A stretch of 64,000 nt of DNA from positions 337,486 through 401,485 of the forward strand of contig JAPPOV010000033.1 in NCBI GenBank assembly GCA_028873595.1, read 5' to 3'. This DNA is from Gemmatimonadota bacterium. GTDB lineage: Bacteria; Gemmatimonadota; Gemmatimonadetes; Longimicrobiales; Gaopeijiaceae. Position 1 is the first letter of the stretch; each line of letters starts with the position of its first letter. Below, one piece after another: positions 47,315-55,227 of this stretch. Below the pieces are notes generated by a model. It did no database searches. It was not told the origin of the DNA and saw only the letters and a list, made by a program, of their open reading frames with translations. A program made the translations under genes and the position numbers.

Positions 47315-47473
47315 GGTGGGCGGTTACACCACGAGGCCGACGCCAGGTTCCCGTTCCTCCGGGGCACGGCTGAGGACATGGGGGGTCTAACACCGGTGCG
47401 CTTCGGCGTCTCATCGTTTGCCTTCCCCGCCATATCGCCACGGAGTCGTGAATTGGCTGAAACCCTGTCCACA

Positions 47474-48031
47474 ATGCTTGCTCTTGGTACAGAAGCGGCG
47501 GACTTCTCCTTGCCCGAGCCTGCGACGGGTCAGACCCGCTCGCTCGCCGACTTCACCCAGGAGGTGCTGCTGGTGATGGTGCTCTCGAATCATTGTCCTT
47601 TCGTCAAGCACATCGCGAAGGAACTCGCGGACTTCGCGCGCACGTACCAGTCGAAGGGCGTGGGCATCGTGGCGATCAATGGCAACGACGTTGCGTCGTA
47701 TCCGGCAGATAGCCCGGAGAAGATGGTCGACGAGGTCGAGGCCCGCGGCTACACCTTCCCGTACCTGTTCGACGAGACGCAGGAGGTGGTGAGGGCGTAC
47801 AGGGCAGCGTGCACACCGGACTTCTTTCTGTACGACCGGGATCGAAAACTCGTCTACCGCGGGCAGTTCGATTCGAGCCGGCCTTCAACCTCAACGCCAG
47901 TAACGGGCCAGGACCTGCGCGCCGCGTGTGACGCCGTGCTCGCGGGGAAGCTCCCGGACGATGACCAACGCCCCAGCATCGGCTGCAACATCAAGTGGAA
48001 GCCGGGCAATGCACCGGAGTGGTTCGGTTAG
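47474..48031 (+). CDS. Thioredoxin-fold AhpC/TSA-type protein
   Basis: A 185-residue thioredoxin-like protein. It starts MLALGTEAADFSLPEPATG, the family opening, and has one cysteine in VLSNHCPFVKHI (Cys41), where peroxiredoxin-like DUF899/TSA proteins carry their active thiol. CTPDFFLYDRDRKLVYRG supplies the second Cys and cis-Pro. There is no signal peptide from this start. It probably acts as a cytoplasmic thiol peroxidase or oxidoreductase. Confidence 0.82.
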   Translation: MLALGTEAADFSLPEPATGQTRSLADFTQEVLLVMVLSNHCPFVKHIAKELADFARTYQSKGVGIVAINGNDVASYPADSPEKMVDEVEARGYTFPYLFDETQEVVRAYRAACTPDFFLYDRDRKLVYRGQFDSSRPSTSTPVTGQDLRAACDAVLAGKLPDDDQRPSIGCNIKWKPGNAPEWFG

Positions 48032-48104
48032 GTCGGTGCCCGACGGCAAGGGCTGGCCGAATGTGTGTGATTCACGTCGACCGGATCGTCAAGAAATAAA
48101 AAGA

Positions 48105-48139
48105 AGGACGCCACCGGCTAGGTTCTCCGGTGGCGTCCT
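48105..48139 (-). terminator. Strong terminator on the minus strand
   Basis: A 13-bp perfect stem (AGGACGCCACCGG and complement) with a 9-base loop. Read on the minus strand, the stem is followed by CTTCTTTTTATTTC, a good U-tract. It therefore ends a minus-strand transcript, yet the only minus-strand coding candidate just upstream is a 20-codon frame, described separately. The plus-strand tail lacks U. Confidence 0.85.
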
Positions 48140-48207
48140 GACTGTCGCAGCCCAGCGCGAAGCCGGGATACGGCGCGAACAGCGACTACAAAGTGTGACG
48201 GTTCGGC

Positions 48208-48270
48208 TTAGTAGCCGCCCCAGCGATCGCTTGCCCATGCCAGGCTGGACAGGGTACTCGGACTAGACAA
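48208..48270 (-). CDS. Candidate 20-residue peptide gene, TTG start
   Basis: A short minus-strand frame starting at TTG directly after GGAGGTGATCC, an 11-base perfect complement to the 16S 3' end. It encodes a small peptide rich in Ser and Trp that ends in AWASDRWGGY before TAA. A strong terminator follows 69 bases later. No larger minus-strand gene exists in the unit, so the transcript is either this peptide gene or a small RNA with an SD-like element. The upstream frame is closed by a TGA two codons before the TTG. Confidence 0.45.
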   Translation of the reverse strand: MSSPSTLSSLAWASDRWGGY

Positions 48271-48464
48271 GGATCACCTCCAGATTTCGGGTTGGAATAA
48301 GGGCGAGAACGCCGACGGGTTCAGGACCCGTAGTCCTCATCCAAAGCCTTTCTGGAGCTTCAAATGAGGCCCAGAACGGACAACAAAATCCGTTCAACGT
48401 CCATACTAAAGGGAGCGGGCGCACGCGTGCAAGCCCCGCGTACGACGACTTGTGGGACTAGGGA

Positions 48465-49640
48465 ATGAAAGCACAACATGTGGTAGTGCTGGTGCTCCAC
48501 TGCGCCACGGCTCTTACGGGCGCGGCTTCCCCTCTGCTGGGGCAGGACGCCGATGCGTGGCGGGTTTCATTTGCGGCGGGTGAAGAGGCCCGACGCAGTG
48601 GAGATGTCACGGCCTATGCAAACGAGATGGCTGCTGCCGCGGGACTCTTGCCGGCAGGACACTCGAACCGCCCGCTCGTCCAGTACCATGCCGCGAGAGC
48701 TGCGGCTATGGCCGGTCAGGCGGACGCAGCGGTTCAATGGCTTCGGGCGACGTGGAGCGAAGACATCGAATCGCTGATGATTTCGTTCGCACCCCTCGAC
48801 CCGGCGTTCGGGCCGATTGTTGCTTCACCGGAGTTCCGATCCGTGGTGGATCTGGCGGGTGACTTGGCCCTCACAACTCGCAGGCTGGGCGGCGATGTTC
48901 ACCTGATCGTCGGAGCCGGTTCGAACGTGGTGGTGAAAATCTCTTCGGATGGCGTGCTGATGGTCGACACGGGTTATGGCCTGGCGCTCCCGGCCCTTCG
49001 GCGCACCGTCAACGATCTTGGCGGTGGCCCAATTCGCACGGTTATCGTAACGCACCCGCATGAAGACCACATGGGTTCGGTGGCCGAGCTGGGCGCGGAC
49101 GCGGAGGTCTATGCGCACTCGGGGACGGCAGCGGCGATGGCCGCGCCGTACGTCTTCATGGAGGGTGTGTCGATTCCGCCGAAGGCGTCGACCGCGATGC
49201 CTGACACAGAGGTAGACTCGGATCTGTCGATCGACTTCGGCGGGGAGTCGATCCGAATTGTGCCTACCGTAGCGCACACGAGAGGGGATCTCTCGGTGTA
49301 CTTCACCGAATCAAGGGTCGCTCATCTCGGTGATGCATTTCTCCCGAGCAACCCCATGATGTACCCTGGCACAGTGGATCCCGATGCCTTCCTCGACCGG
49401 CTCGACGCGTTTCTCGACTCGATGCACCCGGAAACCGTCGTGCTCGGAGGTCATGAGGACGTTACGGGCCTCGGGGCTGTTCGGGCTCAAATCAGGGTGA
49501 CCCGCGCGGCTATGGCGTTCGTGCGCGGATCGATCGATGAGGGTATGTCGATCCAGGAAACGGCCCAGGTGGGCCAGAATCGCTTCCCGGCCCAGTGGAC
49601 GGCGTTTTTCTACCAGCTCTTCACTCAGCCTGGCCGCTAG
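48465..49640 (+). CDS. Secreted metallo-beta-lactamase-fold hydrolase
   Basis: A 391-residue exported protein with a signal peptide (LHCATALTGAASPLLGQ). An N-terminal helical region of about 90 residues is followed by an MBL domain. The zinc motif THPHEDHMGS begins near residue 196, with later ligands in VAHTRGDL and LGGHEDVTG. It is related to the lactamase-B-like group and is not a recognised beta-lactamase. The substrate is unknown. It has its own upstream region containing the minus-strand mini-transcript. Confidence 0.82.
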   Translation: MKAQHVVVLVLHCATALTGAASPLLGQDADAWRVSFAAGEEARRSGDVTAYANEMAAAAGLLPAGHSNRPLVQYHAARAAAMAGQADAAVQWLRATWSEDIESLMISFAPLDPAFGPIVASPEFRSVVDLAGDLALTTRRLGGDVHLIVGAGSNVVVKISSDGVLMVDTGYGLALPALRRTVNDLGGGPIRTVIVTHPHEDHMGSVAELGADAEVYAHSGTAAAMAAPYVFMEGVSIPPKASTAMPDTEVDSDLSIDFGGESIRIVPTVAHTRGDLSVYFTESRVAHLGDAFLPSNPMMYPGTVDPDAFLDRLDAFLDSMHPETVVLGGHEDVTGLGAVRAQIRVTRAAMAFVRGSIDEGMSIQETAQVGQNRFPAQWTAFFYQLFTQPGR

Positions 49641-49653
49641 GCACCGCTGGCGC

Positions 49654-50316
49654 TCAGGCGTCCTCGAACGCCCGCATCATCAGCCGTGTGCTCACGAAGA
49701 TCGCGATGAAGATCCAGAGCGCACCCCACATCGTGGCGTTTCCGATCCCGGTTGTCTCGGCTAGCATCCATGCGTCCGACCGAATCTCCGGTCGGTCGAG
49801 GACGTCGTCCTTGATGTCGAGGATGGCGTAGAGCGCGCTGGTCAGACCCAGCGTCAGGAGGAGGCGCTTGTTCCAGATCTCGCCGATGCGGCGCGAGGCC
49901 GTGATCATCGCCGCCCCAAAGAAGATTCCGAAGGCGATGCCGAAGCCGCTGCGAACGAAGAAGACCGTGAGCAGAATGACCATTGCTCCGATCGCACCAT
50001 TGACCCAGTCCTTCCTAACACGTGGCTCATTCGCGGCCCTGAACATGAGGGCACCCCAGAACAGACTGCCCAAATACCCTGCGCTCATCGCGAGAACTGC
50101 GCTGCCACCGGTGAAATAGGTGGCTCCGCCCTGATAAGGGTCGAGGGTGATCTGATCGACGGTCCCGCCGGTCGCCCATACGGCCATCGCATGGCTCAGC
50201 TCGTGCAGCAAGACCACAAAAATCTTGAGCGGATAGACGATGGGTGTGTCCCAAAGGAACCAGAGCCCGGTGAAGAAGAGCCCGAAGCCCATGATGAAGC
50301 GCAGCTTTCCGTTCAC
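49654..50316 (-). CDS. M50-like membrane metallopeptidase
   Basis: A 220-residue multispanning membrane protein starting at GTG. The HELSHAMAVWATGG motif in the second helix matches the HExxH active site of M50 site-2 proteases and related M50B proteins. Further hydrophobic segments lie at residues 1-30, 80-95, 108-130 and 140-160. Proteins of this short type (peptidase M50B-like) may not all be proteolytic. It is convergent with the metallo-beta-lactamase gene. Confidence 0.78.
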   Translation of the reverse strand: MNGKLRFIMGFGLFFTGLWFLWDTPIVYPLKIFVVLLHELSHAMAVWATGGTVDQITLDPYQGGATYFTGGSAVLAMSAGYLGSLFWGALMFRAANEPRVRKDWVNGAIGAMVILLTVFFVRSGFGIAFGIFFGAAMITASRRIGEIWNKRLLLTLGLTSALYAILDIKDDVLDRPEIRSDAWMLAETTGIGNATMWGALWIFIAIFVSTRLMMRAFEDA

Positions 50317-50424
50317 CGTTCTCGTCCCCTCGGGTATAGCCGCGACGTGTCACTCAAGATCCCAGACCATCCCTACGGTTGCATGACAGGGTGGGTTCCG
50401 CCTTGGACGTGGACCGAAGATCGA

Positions 50425-51501
50425 TCATCGCTCGGGCGTGAAGTCCACGCTGTACCGAGCGTCGACGAGCGACCGATAGGTGGAAAGCTCGGTCCGTGAA
50501 AGGTGGGCGTTCTGCCCTGGATTCGACAAGGCGGCGAGAGCGGCTGCGGCAACTTGCTCAGGTCTCCATCCATAGCGGAATTCGAAGGTGGCAGCGAGGC
50601 GATATGCGATGTCGTCCCAGCGTCTGATCAACTCTGCTCGCTCGCCTTCCGGTACGGTGAGACCCCGGCGCTTTGCCTCTGCGAGCGCGGCTGCCCGGTC
50701 CGCGGAAATGTCTGCATGCCCGTTCTCAGCCATCCACGCGGCGATCACCGCACTGGGGTCATCCAGCTGATCGGCGACTGTACGTGCGATCACGCTCCGT
50801 GCTTCAGCGAAGGACACGACTCTCCGGTCTTCGAGTCGGAGGATGTGGTATCCGTACTGGGTTTCTGTCACCGGGCTGATCTCACCGGGCTCGAGCGCGA
50901 GCGCGGCAGCCCAGAACTCGGGGACCCAAGACCCCTCTCGGCCAGGTGTGAGCAGCCCCTGGCGCCCTTCTGCTCCCGGTTCCTCCGAGAGCTCTGCTGC
51001 CGTGGTAGCGAAATCGGCGCCCAACTTCAGCGCCTCCATCGCACGGCCGGCTTTCGCTTCCGCCTCGGCTCGGTGCTCGGTCGATCGCCAGCGCTCACTG
51101 AAGAAGAGGATATGCCGAACGACCAGCTCCCATTCGGGATTTGTGAGATACTGAGCCTCGAGCATGTCGTCCTCGACACCGTGCTTCTCGAGGGTGAGCT
51201 CTGCGGCGAGAATCTCCAGAAGCCGATCTTCTCCCCACTCTGCCACCAGGGGGGCACCTAGGGTGTCGGTCGAAGAATCTGCGACGGCGAGCGCGAAAGC
51301 CGTGAGTTCAGCGAGGGACTGACGGCGAGAATCGGCTAGGCCGAGAAGCTGATCCTGCGTGTAGGAGACGGGTCCGACTGCTAGAGCAGGGGGTGCATCG
51401 TCCCAACAGCCCGCTACCGCGGAAAGCGAGATGGTCAGCCACGCGGCGGAGAGGATCGATCGGGTTTGATGAGTGGAGCGACGGAGATCATGGTGGATCA
51501 T
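50425..51501 (-). CDS. Parvulin-type peptidyl-prolyl isomerase lipoprotein
   Basis: A 358-residue periplasmic lipoprotein (AVAGC lipobox) with a helical N-terminal chaperone segment and a central PpiC domain (ELVVRHILFF ... TETQYGYHILRLEDRR). The C-terminal helices resemble the SurA/PrsA layout. It assists folding of outer-membrane or exported proteins, which fits the many exported proteins in this region. The ATG at 51501 gives a normal lipoprotein signal. It is divergent from ccdA. Confidence 0.87.
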   Translation of the reverse strand: MIHHDLRRSTHQTRSILSAAWLTISLSAVAGCWDDAPPALAVGPVSYTQDQLLGLADSRRQSLAELTAFALAVADSSTDTLGAPLVAEWGEDRLLEILAAELTLEKHGVEDDMLEAQYLTNPEWELVVRHILFFSERWRSTEHRAEAEAKAGRAMEALKLGADFATTAAELSEEPGAEGRQGLLTPGREGSWVPEFWAAALALEPGEISPVTETQYGYHILRLEDRRVVSFAEARSVIARTVADQLDDPSAVIAAWMAENGHADISADRAAALAEAKRRGLTVPEGERAELIRRWDDIAYRLAATFEFRYGWRPEQVAAAALAALSNPGQNAHLSRTELSTYRSLVDARYSVDFTPER

Positions 51502-51708
51502 CGAAAAAAATGGCCCCAATGGTCGGTGGCGTCACCCCGGCTTCGGCTCTTCCGGCACGCGATCGAATCGCTGGGTGTCGAGAATCTCGCTCGTACGCGT
51601 CGCTTCGACCCCGGTGCGGAAGCGGCGGGGTTGGACCGCGGAGAACCAGACGCGATACCTTGTTAGACTAGGCGGCGACTCTGCCGCGATCGCCACGATC
51701 TGACACGA

Positions 51709-52437
51709 ATGCTGCTCTCCCTTCTGCAAATTGAGCCCCCCGGTGGCTTGTCCGAGGCGTTGTCGAACAGTCCGCTGCTCGCGCTAGGTGCCATGTTCGG
51801 CGCGGGAGTGCTGACGAGTTTGACGCCGTGCGTGTATCCAATGATCCCGATCACGAGCGCGGTGATCGCAGGGACGGCGCGCGAGGATCAGCCCAAATCA
51901 CGCACTGTCGGTCTGACACTGACCTACGCGGTCGGCCTTGCGTCGCTTTATGCGACGCTTGGTGCGATCGCAGGTCTCACGGGTCAGCTTTTCGGCACGG
52001 TGAGCGCGAACCCCTGGGCGCTGTTCGCGATCGGAAACCTGCTCGTCCTCTTTGCGCTGGCGATGCTCGACGTGCTTCCGGTGCCGGTACCCCGCAAGCT
52101 TCTGGAGCGGGCTTCAGAAAGCGAGGGCGGCTCGTACGGAGCGGTCTTCGTCATGGGCGCAATGTCCGGTGTTGTGGCTGCTCCGTGCGGTGCACCGGCG
52201 TTCGCCGTCGTTCTTACCTGGGTGGCTGCAACGCAGGCCGGCCTCATGGGCTTCGTCTACCTGTTCGTCTTCTCGCTGGGCATGACGTCGTTGCTCATCG
52301 CCGTGGGCCTCTTCTCCGGCGCGGTGACGATGCTCCCCAGGTCGGGCAAGTGGATGATCTGGGTGAAACGGGCTGCTGCGGTGATCATGCTGGCCATGGC
52401 GGAGTATTACTTCATGACTGCGGGATACAATCTGTGA
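51709..52437 (+). CDS. CcdA/DsbD-like thiol-reductant membrane protein
   Basis: A 242-residue protein with six hydrophobic segments. It passes electrons from cytoplasmic thioredoxin to periplasmic thiol proteins. The two redox cysteines are in SLTPCVYPM (Cys41) and VAAPCGAPAF (Cys160). Its stop overlaps the GTG start of the secreted thioredoxin-like protein, its likely electron acceptor. It may serve cytochrome c maturation, consistent with the many CxxCH proteins here. Confidence 0.92.
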   Translation: MLLSLLQIEPPGGLSEALSNSPLLALGAMFGAGVLTSLTPCVYPMIPITSAVIAGTAREDQPKSRTVGLTLTYAVGLASLYATLGAIAGLTGQLFGTVSANPWALFAIGNLLVLFALAMLDVLPVPVPRKLLERASESEGGSYGAVFVMGAMSGVVAAPCGAPAFAVVLTWVAATQAGLMGFVYLFVFSLGMTSLLIAVGLFSGAVTMLPRSGKWMIWVKRAAAVIMLAMAEYYFMTAGYNL

Positions 52438-53006
52438 GGGTACAGGTGACGAAAACTGATTCAATCCGCCGCCCGGAGGCGCTGACGAGACATCGGGTGG
52501 TCCGCGTCGGTATGCTGCTCGCGCTTGCAGCACTGGCTGTTATGAGTCCGCCTCTCGCCGCGCAGAGCGGCGGCGTTTCGCTAGCGCTTGGGACCCCGGC
52601 CCCAGCTGCCGAGCTAGAGGACTTGGATGGCAACGCGGTCTTCCTGATGGACTATATCGAGCCCGGTAAGCCTGCAGTGCTCGAGTTCTGGGCCACGTGG
52701 TGTGAGCAGTGCGAGGTGCTCCAGCCGAAGTTCGACGAGCTACAGGCCCGGTACGGTGATCAGATCAACATTGTCGCGGTCGCCGTGGGTGTCTCCCAGA
52801 GCGTGCGGCGCGTGAAGCGTCATCTGGAGGACCACGATCCCGGCTACCCGTATCTGTTCGACAAGCGCGGAGCCGCGGTGCGGGCATACAACGCGACGAC
52901 GACGTCGATCGTCGTGATGCTCGACGCGGAGGGAAGGGTGGCGTACACAGGTGTCGGGACAGATCAGGACATCGTCGCCGCGGCGGAGTCGCTTTTGGAA
53001 AGCTGA
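52434..53006 (+). CDS. Secreted TlpA-like thioredoxin
   Basis: A 190-residue thioredoxin-like protein with an N-terminal export segment (MLLALAALAVMSPPLAAQS) and the active site WATWCEQCEVL (Cys90, Cys93). The GTG at 52434 overlaps the ccdA stop, so the pair is coupled; a GTG at 52446 is an alternative. It probably receives electrons from CcdA to keep apocytochrome or other cysteines reduced in the periplasm. Confidence 0.88.
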   Translation: MRVQVTKTDSIRRPEALTRHRVVRVGMLLALAALAVMSPPLAAQSGGVSLALGTPAPAAELEDLDGNAVFLMDYIEPGKPAVLEFWATWCEQCEVLQPKFDELQARYGDQINIVAVAVGVSQSVRRVKRHLEDHDPGYPYLFDKRGAAVRAYNATTTSIVVMLDAEGRVAYTGVGTDQDIVAAAESLLES

Positions 53007-53071
53007 TCTCTGCGCAAGCAAGGGACGACACGGCCTGACCGACGTCGTTCCTGACCTCGATACAGCACGAA

Positions 53072-53105
53072 CGGGCCCGGCGGGGAGACCTCCCCACCGG
53101 GCCCG
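53072..53105. terminator. Bidirectional terminator hairpin
   Basis: A long GC-rich stem (CGGGCCCGG paired with CCGGGCCCG, plus an inner GGGGA/TCCCC) with a short loop. It lies between the convergent tlpA-like and peroxiredoxin genes and can serve both. Confidence 0.75.
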
Positions 53106-53183
53106 CCTTCGTTCTCATGAAGAAACGGCTCTGCCACTGCCACCGGCCCAAAGACCGACCGACGCCGACGTCTGCGCCTCTCT

Positions 53184-53777
53184 TCAGCCCTCCTCGGGCT
53201 GGGGCGTCACACGGTCGACTGCCTCGGCTAGTTCCTCATAGGCCGTCGGATCATTCTGATTGAATGCCGGGATGACGTGTGCGATGCGACCGTCCGGCCC
53301 CACCACAATCACGGCCCGACTGTCGACCATATTGTTGTCCCGCAGGCCACCGCCGAAGGCGGCATAGGTTGCACCATCGTTTTCGGCATCACTGAGGAAG
53401 AGGTATGGAAAATCCTCATCCTTGAGCCACGACGCACCTTCCTCCGGAGCGTCGTTCGAGATGCCCATGACGACCACGTTTCGTCCTTCGTTGAACAGAC
53501 TTGCGTACTGATCACGGTACGCTCTCATCTGGACTGTTCAGCCACGCGTTCGAACACGGAAGAAGAACGCGAGGACGACCGTTTCGCCGCGGTAATCACT
53601 CAGGGTGACTGGTGATTCGAGCACTCCGTGACGAGTCGCGCCTGGAAGCGAAAAGTCGGGAGCCATCTCACCTGCAGCCAGTAGGCTGCTCTCCTGAGCA
53701 GCTACGTGGCCTGGCCCGCCCATCACGAGCACTCCCGCGAGAAGCGCGACACAGATCGTTTTGCGCACGTAGTCCAT
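53184..53777 (-). CDS. Probable selenocysteine peroxiredoxin (in-frame UGA)
   Basis: A 197-residue secreted peroxiredoxin read through one in-frame UGA at 53538-53540. The signal peptide is VALLAGVLVMGGPGHVAAQ; then comes APDFSLPGATRHGVLESPVTLSDYRGETVVLAFFF, given here only as landmarks of the thioredoxin fold. The UGA (residue 80) falls in TRG-U-TVQM, exactly where PrxQ/Bcp-type proteins have the catalytic Cys of TxxC. The frame continues unbroken with GRNVVVMGISND and further family motifs. A SECIS-like hairpin begins at the UGA. The protein would reduce peroxides using selenium in the periplasm. The alternatives are a Cys-to-stop pseudogene or a base error. Confidence 0.85.
53492..53540 (-). 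promoter_or_regulatory. Bacterial SECIS-like hairpin at UGA
   Basis: The RNA from the UGA folds into UGAACAG paired with CUGUUCA (7 bp, outer stem, UGA at the base). After an internal loop, GCGUAC pairs with GUACGC (6 bp), closing an 8-base apical loop CGUGAUCA. The loop has G at its second position and starts 22 bases after the UGA. Bacterial SECIS elements share these features: the stop codon near the stem base, a short upper stem, and an apical loop with an early G within about 16-37 bases. Confidence 0.8.
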
Positions 53778-53880
53778 CCTGTTGACGGTTCGGAAGGGCA
53801 CATAACTGTAAATTTGGGGGCAGACCCTATTACGGGCTAGATGGCTACGTTGAGCCAGTGCACGCTGATACGCCGGTCTA

Positions 53881-55212
53881 TCAGCGGCCCTGCCGGATGA
53901 CTCGAAGTCGGTACCTTCCGGCGGCGGACGCATCGAAGCCGGTCACCACGATCCGAAGCTGGCCGCTCAGTACCGCCGTTGTCTCGATACGGGCGTGCGT
54001 CATCCCCATACCGTCGTCGTCCATCAAGGGGGTGAGGATGCCCGGACCGTCCATATGCAGGACCGCATCGAAGTCGTCCGAAATGAGTTCGATCACAAGT
54101 CGGTCCCCCTGATCGACAGCCACGCTCCACGTCTCGGCGGGCACTCCGGAAAGTAGAATCTCGCTCGAAGCTTCTAGGACGCCAAACCGCTCTGTTCCGA
54201 TCCGGATTCGTCCGGCGGACGATGCAGGCAGGCCATTCAGGTCGGTTGTCTCGTCAGATGGGCCGCCGAAGGTTTCCTGCGCGAAATCCCCGCAGCCGCC
54301 AGACTCCAGGGGAGGAGGGTCTTCCGAGACGCGCAACAGGAAGCGTCCTCCCATTTCTTCTTGGTATGAGCCGATTAGGAGGGTGACCGTCCCGGACACG
54401 TCGGGCCCGATCTCGAGGCGCGTGTTGCATCCTTCAGCACCGATCCCGTCATCGTTGAAGAGTTCACCCTCAATGCTAGGACCAACAGCATAGGCAAGTG
54501 GATCGAAATCGTCGGAGACAACGTCCACAAAGACGGTGGAGCCTCCATACAGCTCCAGCGACCAAGGCTGGATCGTGCGACCATCCCTCGGGTGCTGTGG
54601 GCCATCGAGATTCAGACGGCCGTCCAACTCTTCGCCGAGGGAAACGGTGCGACCTTCGGTAGGTAATTCCGCGAGGCTCGTGAGGGCAGATTGGTTGAGT
54701 TCTATACCATCGAAGGACATGTCTTCGAACAATGGGGTCGTGCACTCGTCAAGTTCGGAGTCTGAAAGCTCCTCTACGGACAGCGTGAAGGCTCCGAGCG
54801 ATCCGTCTAGGGAGGCGGCGACGATCCGATAGTCTCCGACCATGTCGGGCCGGAAGCAGATCTGGGCGTCGAGATTTCCGCCGCTGTCATCATCGGAGAG
54901 CCTCATGGGAAGCCCCGGGCCGGTAGCATAGAGGAACGCGTCGAAATCGGAGGAACGGAGATCGACACGAAGCCCGGTTCCCGAAGTAGTGGAAAGGGAC
55001 CAGACCTGGACTCGCAAGCCTTCGCTGGAGAGGAGATCCGAACCTGTGAGCTGGCCCTGAAGTGTCATCGAGGATGCAATCGCGCGTCCTTGGGTGTCGA
55101 GAGCAGAGTATATAGACCGGTCCTGCGCGCTTAGAGGGATGTGCGCGAGCAGGATGCCAAGGACCGTCAGCATGACGGTAAAGATTCGGGAGTGCGGGCG
55201 GGCGTGAGGCAT
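53881..55212 (-). CDS. Secreted protein with three PPC-like repeats
   Basis: A 443-residue exported protein with a signal peptide (VLGILLAHIPLSAQ) and three repeats of about 110-120 residues. Each reads like a bacterial pre-peptidase C-terminal domain: a strand with WSL or WSVAVDQGDRLVIEL, a DFDA core, and Y-R-L-x-V near the end. PPC domains often sit at the ends of secreted peptidases; here no catalytic domain is attached. It might be a binding or adhesion protein. Confidence 0.72.
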   Translation of the reverse strand: MPHARPHSRIFTVMLTVLGILLAHIPLSAQDRSIYSALDTQGRAIASSMTLQGQLTGSDLLSSEGLRVQVWSLSTTSGTGLRVDLRSSDFDAFLYATGPGLPMRLSDDDSGGNLDAQICFRPDMVGDYRIVAASLDGSLGAFTLSVEELSDSELDECTTPLFEDMSFDGIELNQSALTSLAELPTEGRTVSLGEELDGRLNLDGPQHPRDGRTIQPWSLELYGGSTVFVDVVSDDFDPLAYAVGPSIEGELFNDDGIGAEGCNTRLEIGPDVSGTVTLLIGSYQEEMGGRFLLRVSEDPPPLESGGCGDFAQETFGGPSDETTDLNGLPASSAGRIRIGTERFGVLEASSEILLSGVPAETWSVAVDQGDRLVIELISDDFDAVLHMDGPGILTPLMDDDGMGMTHARIETTAVLSGQLRIVVTGFDASAAGRYRLRVIRQGR

Positions 55213-55227
55213 TCGGTTGGGATCCGG

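Noticed and set aside
47315..47473. Cobalamin riboswitch before the BtuF-like gene
   Set aside because: Some GGGAACCTGG-like matches occur, but the B12 box and the conserved GCCCCCGCAACTG element are missing.
48279..48420. Folded RNA or tRNA-like element upstream of the mini-peptide
   Set aside because: Small hairpins (CGGGT/ACCCG, CGGA/TCCG) are present but no known RNA family pattern could be matched.
53184..53933. Two separate genes or a frameshifted pseudogene
   Set aside because: Both halves are in the same phase, separated only by UGA at the catalytic position, and a SECIS hairpin is present; read-through as Sec explains all of it.
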